From: Cepaea nemoralis
Lineage: Eukaryota; Mollusca; Gastropoda; Stylommatophora; Helicidae
Length of the DNA: 64,000 bases
Direction of reading: 5' to 3'
Assembly (NCBI GenBank): GCA_014155875.1
Contig: JACEFZ010016099.1
Coordinates: 1-64,000 of the forward strand
Shown here one piece after another: positions 57,768 through 64,000 of this stretch (its first letter is position 1; the number at the start of each line of letters is the position of its first letter). A model generated the notes under the pieces. The model saw only the letters and a program-made list of their open reading frames with translations. It searched no databases and was not told the origin of the DNA. Made by a program: the position numbers and the translations under genes.

Positions 57768-58512
57768 CTGATTAATATAATTATATGCTATATGCTGTCA
57801 CTACTAAACACGAATAGTTTAAAATAATTACATGTTGTTTGCTATAACTGACAAACACGAATAATTTAAGTATATGCTATGTGCTACCACACACGAATAG
57901 TTTAATATAATTACAATTGGTTTGCTGTTGCTATCAAACAATAATAGTTAATATAATTACACCCTAGTTGCAATAGCTACCAGAAGTTTAGTCCTTGTGA
58001 GAACTTGAGGAGTTCAATCCTGGTGAGGACTAAATGAGACCAGTCCGTTGGGAGAAAGCAGCGGACAACTGGGAGGATACTGAATCTGGCAGGACGCTCT
58101 CAGGACCGACCCTCCTCAAGACCAACTCAAAGCAATAAAGTAAATATAAGTCAGTACGAGTCCCTAACGACTCAACCGTACCGACAAATACAGAGAGGAA
58201 AAATATGACAAGTTCTGCATAGGACTGTCTCGGAAAAGAGCAAATAACGGAGAGATAATCAACAACAAAAAAAAAAAGACACAGACCTAAGTTATAACTG
58301 ACGCAGGTTGAACGAGACCGACGTTTTATATTTTTTCTCTGTAAATACTGAACTGAAAATTAGCTACCAAACAAGACCAGTTTAATATAATTACAAGATA
58401 CTTGATCTAACTGACAAAGACGAATAGTTGGATATAATTACATGCTATTTGTTATAGCTACCAACCACGAATAGTTTCTTATCACCACGAGCTATTTTTC
58501 ATAGCTAGCAAA
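57768..58512. repeat. About 47-bp minisatellite, split by an insertion
   Basis: Unit GAATAGTTTAATATAATTAC, then ATGCTATTTG, then CTACCAAACAC; about 8 diverged copies on both sides of 57983-58360. Confidence 0.8.
57983..58360. mobile_element. 378-bp unidentified insertion with 9-bp TSD
   Basis: TAGCTACCA flanks it at 57974-57982 and 58361-58369, and array units continue on each side. The interior has an A run near 58270 but no recognised head or domain. Confidence 0.6.
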
Positions 58513-58554
58513 CACAAAGAGAGGTCTGAGTGATTGACATGTTATGAGCGCCTG

Positions 58555-58735
58555 CTCTTTAACTTCCTATACGCTAGTGACGAGGTAGTGGGTTAATTCC
58601 CTACAATGTTCACTTAGACTCAAACGTTGACTTTTCGTTCAGGAAGCAATGGCAACCTACTTAACGTAATACTGCTTAGAATACCAACTTTAGATTGACT
58701 GCAGCGTCGGCGAAGGACATGCAACAAAGACGATT
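58555..58735 (+). mobile_element. SINE-D copy
   Basis: B-box-like GGGTTAATTCCC, core GGCAACCTACTTAACGTAAT, end GGACATGCAAC. Confidence 0.8.
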
Positions 58736-58814
58736 AGTGAATGCGGACAAGACTCTGTACAAGTACAGGGTATGTGGAGAATATCCTTATTCTGTGTGTG
58801 TAGTGTCTGCATTG

Positions 58815-58955
58815 GGGGGCTTTGACCTCAAGCGTAGTCCATTGCCACTATTGAAAAGGGCTCTGGACTGATTTTCCATGTTGATCAGCTTTCCTTATTA
58901 CCAATGACCCTCAGTCTTCAGGCACACCCTCTCCGTCTTAAAAGGTAATTGTAAT
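58815..58955 (-). mobile_element. SINE-A 3' half
   Basis: CTCAAGCGTAGTCC at the left and CCTCCGTCTTAAAAGG-like sequence at the right; the head is missing. Confidence 0.65.
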
Positions 58956-58974
58956 TCTTCTATTTACGAAAAAT

Positions 58975-59480
58975 TGTGTAGTGATACTGATAAGAGAAAG
59001 TGTGTGATAAGACTATATACGAGGAATTGTGTGTGATAAGACTATATACGAGGAATTGTGTGGTGAGACTACTAAGAGAAATTGTGTGATGAGACTATAT
59101 ACGAGAAATTGTGTGGTGAGACTACTAAGAGAAATTGTGTGATGAGACTATATACGAGAAATTGTGTGGTGACACTGATAAGAGAAAGTGTGTGATGAGA
59201 CTATATACGAGAAATTGTGTGATGAGACTATATACGAGAAATTGTGAGGTGATACTGATAAGAGAAAGTGTGTGATGAGACTATATGCGAGAAATTGTGA
59301 GATGAGACTATATAAGAGAAATATTGTGATTAGACTATATACGAGAAATTGTGTGGTGATACTGATAAGAGAAATTGTGTGATGAGACTATATACGAGAA
59401 ATTGTGTGATGAGACTATATACGAGAAATTGTGTGATGAGACGATATACGAGAAAGTATGTTGTCAGACTGATAAGAGAC
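58975..59480. repeat. 27-bp minisatellite, about 19 copies
   Basis: Unit GTGTGATGAGACTATATACG plus AGAAATT, unrelated to the 27-bp array at 55445. Confidence 0.95.
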
Positions 59481-59499
59481 ATTAGATATATGCGTCGAT

Positions 59500-59870
59500 G
59501 CTCTGTTGAGCTTGTCATGAGGAGAAATAAATTGGAAATCTGTATTAAGCTTGTCATAAGGAGAAGTTAGAAAACTTTGCTTGAGCTTCTCATGGGGATA
59601 AATTGGAAATCTGTGTTCAGCTTGTCATGCGGAGAAATTGGAAATCTTTGTTGAGCTTGTCAAGGAGAGAAAATGGAAATTTGTGTTGAGCTTGTCATCA
59701 GGCGAAATAACTGGAAATCTGTGTTGATCGTGTTATGAAGAAAAATGAACTGGAAATCTGAATTGATCGTGTGAAGAGAAATAAATTGGAAATGTTTGTT
59801 GATCGTGTGTTGAGTGAAAATAAACTGGAAATCTCTGTTGAGAATGTTGTGAGGAAATACATAACTGATA
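59500..59870. repeat. 39-bp minisatellite derived from a LINE tail
   Basis: Unit GAGCTTGTCATGAGGAGAAA plus TAAATTGGAAATCTGTGTT. In one frame it reads LVMRRNKLE, the same peptide as the LINE family 4 tail (VMRSNKLE). The array runs into the continuation of that tail at 59870. Confidence 0.8.
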
Positions 59871-60035
59871 AAATGAAAATCTGCGTGGAAGTAAGTCTTC
59901 AGGAGAATACCTAGTGACAACTGTCAAATTTGATGGAAAACGAATGGATATAAACACATCGATGGCTTAGCCACGCGACTTAATCGAGATAAGAACGCAG
60001 ATCGGATCCAAGACTGTTTGCTGATCGTGTGATAT
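59870..60035 (+). pseudogene. LINE ORF2 tail (family 4), copy 4
   Basis: GEYLVTTVKFDGKRMDINTS, then MA, aligns with LENLVTTGKTELKR of the copy at 34725. (GAT)n starts soon after. Confidence 0.65.
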
Positions 60036-60067
60036 GATGTTACTGTCCGGGCCAATCGGCAATTTAC

Positions 60068-60098
60068 TTGATGATGATGGTGGTGGTGGTGGTGGTGG

Positions 60099-60166
<68 letters not shown>

Positions 60167-60182
60167 GTGATGCTGATGATGA

Positions 60183-60216
<34 letters not shown>

Positions 60217-60240
60217 CTGATGATGATGACGACGACGACG
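60068..60240. repeat. (GGT)n, (GAT)n, (GAC)n compound
   Basis: Triplet blocks after the LINE tail; Asp, Met and His homopolymer frames are artefacts. Confidence 0.97.
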
Positions 60241-60734
60241 TGACGACGTCGACGATGATGATTGATAAAGGATGACTTGCGTTGCACGCGGAAATCCCAA
60301 AATGTGTTCCATTCTCACACACACAGATCACAATATGATATGAGTACTTGAGCTCCGTACAGCGCCAATGATCCCATTCTACGAATGATAGCATCTCACA
60401 CAGCTTTGAATATTCCTCTCAATGGTTGAATGTTCCTCAGATCTAGAGCCACATGTGGTAAAACCAGGTGTGAGTCTCTGGCCTTTAAGCCCGTTTGTAA
60501 AGCGTTATGTTGGCGAGTGTAAATGGCGTGTTGTTTATGCCAAGTGACTAAATAAGTCGTTATTTTATTAACACTTAGACGTAAAGGGAAAGTTACGATT
60601 AGGAAGAAGCGATGTGGCGGGGAAGGGTGGTGGGCTCGGAGAGAAAAGAGAAACAACGGAAAGCAGAAAAGATTTGAAAAGGAAGAAAGATGACGGAGAA
60701 AGAAGTTGACGAAAGAAGGGGAAAGAAGTAACTT

Positions 60735-60905
60735 GGGGGGGGGGGGGGGTACGAGGAAAATTTAATGCGGGCAGCGATCATAAATGGGGGTGGGGGAGGA
60801 GGAGGAGGAGGAGGAAGAAGAAGAAGAAGGAGGAGGAGGAGGAGGAAGAGGAGGAAACGAAGAAACAATAATAATAATAATAATAACAATAGCAACAACA
60901 GCAAT
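60735..60905. repeat. G run, (GGA)n and (AAT)n blocks
   Basis: G14 near 60736-60749, then GGA/GAA, then AAT/AAC units. Confidence 0.95.
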
Positions 60906-61375
60906 ACCAACAATCAAAATGTGTGGAAAAAAAACAAAAAACAAACGAGAAAAACAAAAAGAGAGTGGAAAGAACACGAAGGAGGAAGATAGAAGAAGAA
61001 TGAAAAAGAAAGATGTATGAATGAGGAAGAAATAAGGACAGAAATATGATTAAGATGAAGAAAGTAAGTCATGGATAGTCATATGGATAGCAGAAACACC
61101 TTTGCGAATGTTAAAATTGTATCATTCCCTATACATTTTTACTCCAGACGGCTGCTGTTGAACTTATTGCAAAAACAAACTACAACATTATCGAACAGGA
61201 TCTGTGCAACGACCATGCCTAGTCGAATATTGGAAAAGCAGTTAACACTATTTGTCAGTCATGAAATCTTGCCATGAGCGAAACGATTCTACGGACGACG
61301 GACGTAACCGATTTAACGGAAATTACTTTAGGCTAGAAGGAAGATAAGAGTAACATAAAATCGTTAACGAGGGAG
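60906..61375. other. Unassigned stretch
   Basis: I see no gene or named repeat. Confidence 0.35.
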
Positions 61376-61379
61376 TGTT

Positions 61380-63130
61380 GGAATAACGCTGGCTCTGGAA
61401 AAGTCAGTTGAAGGAGGTAAAATGAAGGCGTTTGTGGAAAAGGGATGGGTAGTTGAAGCTAGTAGAATAAGTTAGTTGTTAGTAAAGGGAAGAACAGTTG
61501 AAGACGAGAGCATAAGCGACATTTTAGTCAAGGGAATTAAGATTGCAAATGGTGGATTAAAAGGGGATTTTGAGAGGAGAAGAAGAGTTGAAAATGGTAG
61601 AGTTCAAGCCTTATCCTGGTGCGAGGAAATGCAACATAAAGACTAAAAGTCTTGGCAGGGCAAGCCTTGCCCTAAGCCTTTGTTGGCAACTGGTCTAGGA
61701 TTGAAGCTCCAAAAGGCGGACAATTACTGCATTGGTTTGCTGGTCTGGCATAAACTAGGCAGGCCGAGAGAGGGATCAAGCTGCAAGAGCAACACATGGT
61801 CTCTACAATTCAGCCCAAGCTTGATGCTATGGAGAGCTTATGCCCTTTTCGTGTGAAGCACAATAACCATCGTCTGCCAAGACGGCAAGGTGCTAGTTAG
61901 TTAGAACACGGAAGAACAATTGAAGATGGTAGAATTAGTGAGTTGTTTGAAAATGGTAGAAGAGCTGCGATTAATGAATTAAAGCGATTGGTATAAAAGG
62001 GACGAATATGCAAAGACACGGTAATGGGATATGTTGGGAAAGGGAGGAACAGTTGAATATGCGTTGTCAGTAAATGAAAAACAGTTGCAGATAACAGAAT
62101 AACGGGGTTGTTAGTAAAAGGAAGATAATTTTTAGATGGTGGAATGGGATTACTTACACAAGTGAAGAAAAGTTAAAGATAATAGAATAAGCGAGTTGTG
62201 GAAAATGGAAAAATACACATGTAAACTGTTGATTAAAGTAGTTGTTAGAAAAAGGAAGAACAGCTGAGGATTGCATAGTGAGATTTGTTAGAAAAGTAAG
62301 GAGCAACTGAAGATAAAGGAATAATTGTGTTGTTACAAAGGAAGACAACAGAATAAGGGTGGTGCTAAAAGGATTCAGGACAGTTGAAGATGGCAAGCAA
62401 AGCGATGTGTTGGAAAATGAAGCATGTGTAAAAATAGTAGAATAATTGACTTTTTGAGAAAGTGATGGACGGTTGAATATGGTTGAAAGTGAGAGTTGTT
62501 AAAAACAAGGAAGGAAAAATGAAGACGACCGTAGAAGAGAGTTGTTGGAAAAGGGGAGCTAAGTTTAAGATTGTTGAATACTAGAGTTGTTGGAAGAGTG
62601 GAGCCAGGTTTAAGATTGTAGAATACAGGAGTTATTTGGAAAACGGAAACAAAGTTTAAAATTGTAGAATACATGAGTTGTTGGGAAAGTGAAACTAAGT
62701 TTAACATTGTTGAATGTAAGAGTTGTTGGAAAGGTGGAACCAAGTTTAAGATTGTAGAATACAGGAGTTGAGAAAGTAGAGCCAAAAGTGTAAGATTGTA
62801 GAGTACACGACAATTTGGGAAAGCAGAACCAAATTTAAGATTGTAGAATGCAGGAGTTGTGAAAGTGGAGGCACATTTAAGATTATAGAATACGGGGATT
62901 GTTGAGAAAGTAGAACCAAGTTTAAGATTGTAGATTACAGGAATTGTTGGGAAAGTGGAGTCAAGTTTAAGATTGTAGAATACAGCAATTGTTGGGAAAG
63001 TGGAACAACGTTTAAGATTGTATAATACAAGTATTTTTGGGAAAATGGAGCCAAGTTTCAGACTGTAGAATACATGAGTTGTTGGAAAAGGAAAGCGTGG
63101 TCGAAAGTGGTAGAATAAAGAACTGTAAGG
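61380..63130. repeat. About 45-bp degenerate minisatellite, about 1.5 kb
   Basis: Unit GGAGCCAAGTTTAAGATTGT plus AGAATACAGGAGTTGTTGG. It is clearest at 62560-63080 and more diverged to the left. A retroposon (61595-61900) interrupts it. Confidence 0.85.
61595..61900 (+). mobile_element. Retroposon 3'-end family R, copy 2, inserted in array
   Basis: Matches 30830-31205 along its length, ending GTCTGCCAAGACGGCAAGGT. 45-bp units lie on both sides. Confidence 0.75.
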
Positions 63131-63484
63131 AAATAGAACCCAACTGAAGAAGGTGGAAGACTGCGATGAGCTCTCACCGTCTCACATTTTCTAATACAGT
63201 TTAGTTGTTATATTCTCGTGTAACGGTTTAGAAATAAAAGCCGGGGAAGGCTGGGTTCCTAGAAAAGAGGCTAGGGTAGACCTGTACGAAGATGGGCACA
63301 GGTCATTGACGATCTCTTGGGCATGAAAATGCACAAGGCGAGGAAAATGTCAAAGAGTCGGGAATCTTTACGGCGGCAGGTGTTGAGTGTAGCTTTCTGT
63401 AAAGGAACTCGTAGATACTGATTGTGTGTAACGTATGGTTACAGCCTGAAGATGATGGAAGAAAACCTGTGGAAACGTTGCAAC

Positions 63485-64000
63485 GTTTATTTGTGTCATT
63501 GTGACTCATCTCATCCCATCTTATCATGTTCCTCTTGTACCTTGCGATGTCGAGGTGAAGTATAAACAGCGGGAGAGTGTATCGATATTCCCGAGGTCTC
63601 TGCAATTCCATCCGTCCATCGTTTACGTGGTCGGCCTCTTCCTTTGCTTCCATCTGGCCTATACATCATTGCTTGTTGTGGTCTATGGTTAGTTGGTAAC
63701 ATACTTGCATGGCCAAAACATTTGACTTGCTGCCTTCTAATAAAATCTAGTGCTGCTATAACCCCCCTCCCCCTTTTTTTGTGTCCTGATTTCTTGATTT
63801 ATGATCTTATCTGTTCTTGGTATATTGAGTATTTTTCATAGGAATCTAATTTTTGTTGTTGTGATGTTTTTTTCCTCTTTTTCTGTCATTGTTCAGGTTT
63901 GGCATTGGTAGCACAGAGTTGGTAGGAAGATTGTGTTGTAAAGTGCTTTCTTAGTAGTTATTGATACATGTTTGTTCTTTAGCATTAGTGCCATTTGTTC
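63485..64000 (-). pseudogene. LINE family 2, C-terminal part, runs off the window
   Basis: Closely similar to 38000-38515 (TTGGCATTGGTAGCA, CATCGTGTTCCTCTTG-like). The minus strand reads QQAMMYRPDGSKGRGRPRKR, then WTDG, the LINE C-terminal basic block. Confidence 0.8.

Overview
The window looks like intergenic DNA from a large, repeat-rich animal genome. I found no host protein-coding gene, rRNA gene or credible functional tRNA gene. Every recognisable coding segment belongs to a transposable element. The mix is LINEs whose ORF ends in a C2H2 finger, several tRNA-headed SINE families, a Ty3/Gypsy element, hAT and mariner MITEs, and abundant micro- and minisatellites. That mix fits a lophotrochozoan, probably a mollusc, but the assignment rests on general resemblance and not on a database match.

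Layout. 1-7362: Ty3/Gypsy material. A plus-strand LTR end (1-970) abuts a minus-strand element (about 1008-5137) that reads gag, protease, integrase, truncated RT. It is preceded by a tRNA-Pro-like primer site and a 2.1-kb LTR (5138-7221), which itself sits next to a polypurine tract of a second element. 7.3-13.2 kb: SINEs, a 21-bp minisatellite, LINE tails in both orientations, and a LINE RT split by a SINE. 13.2-15.4 kb: a 5'-truncated LINE with an open 3' ORF, inserted in a tandem array. 15.4-23.7 kb: a 46-bp array, SINEs, a duplicated module, a G38 run, (AG)n and AGACA-type arrays, and a hAT MITE with an 8-bp target duplication. 23.7-31.2 kb: a mariner MITE, (TTC)n tracts, and a decayed second copy of the C2H2-tailed LINE. 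31.2-45.7 kb: satellite-like arrays (17/28 bp, 36 bp with higher-order structure), decayed LINE RTs, and a second mariner MITE. 45.7-49.1 kb: a 25-bp array split by a 1,662-bp solo LTR. 49.1-64 kb: SINEs and at least seven further minisatellites, two of which grew from segments of a SINE and of a LINE.

The sequences do not work together as a pathway. They form a layered record of insertions, in which target-site duplications give the relative order of events, and of short tandem amplification that often starts inside, or at the 3' end of, a retroposon. Most long open frames here are by-products of arrays whose unit length is a multiple of three. The most notable items are the integrase-before-RT domain order in the Gypsy element, a minisatellite growing inside a SINE, a 34-bp LINE-end insertion with a clean target duplication, and the nested insertions in arrays.
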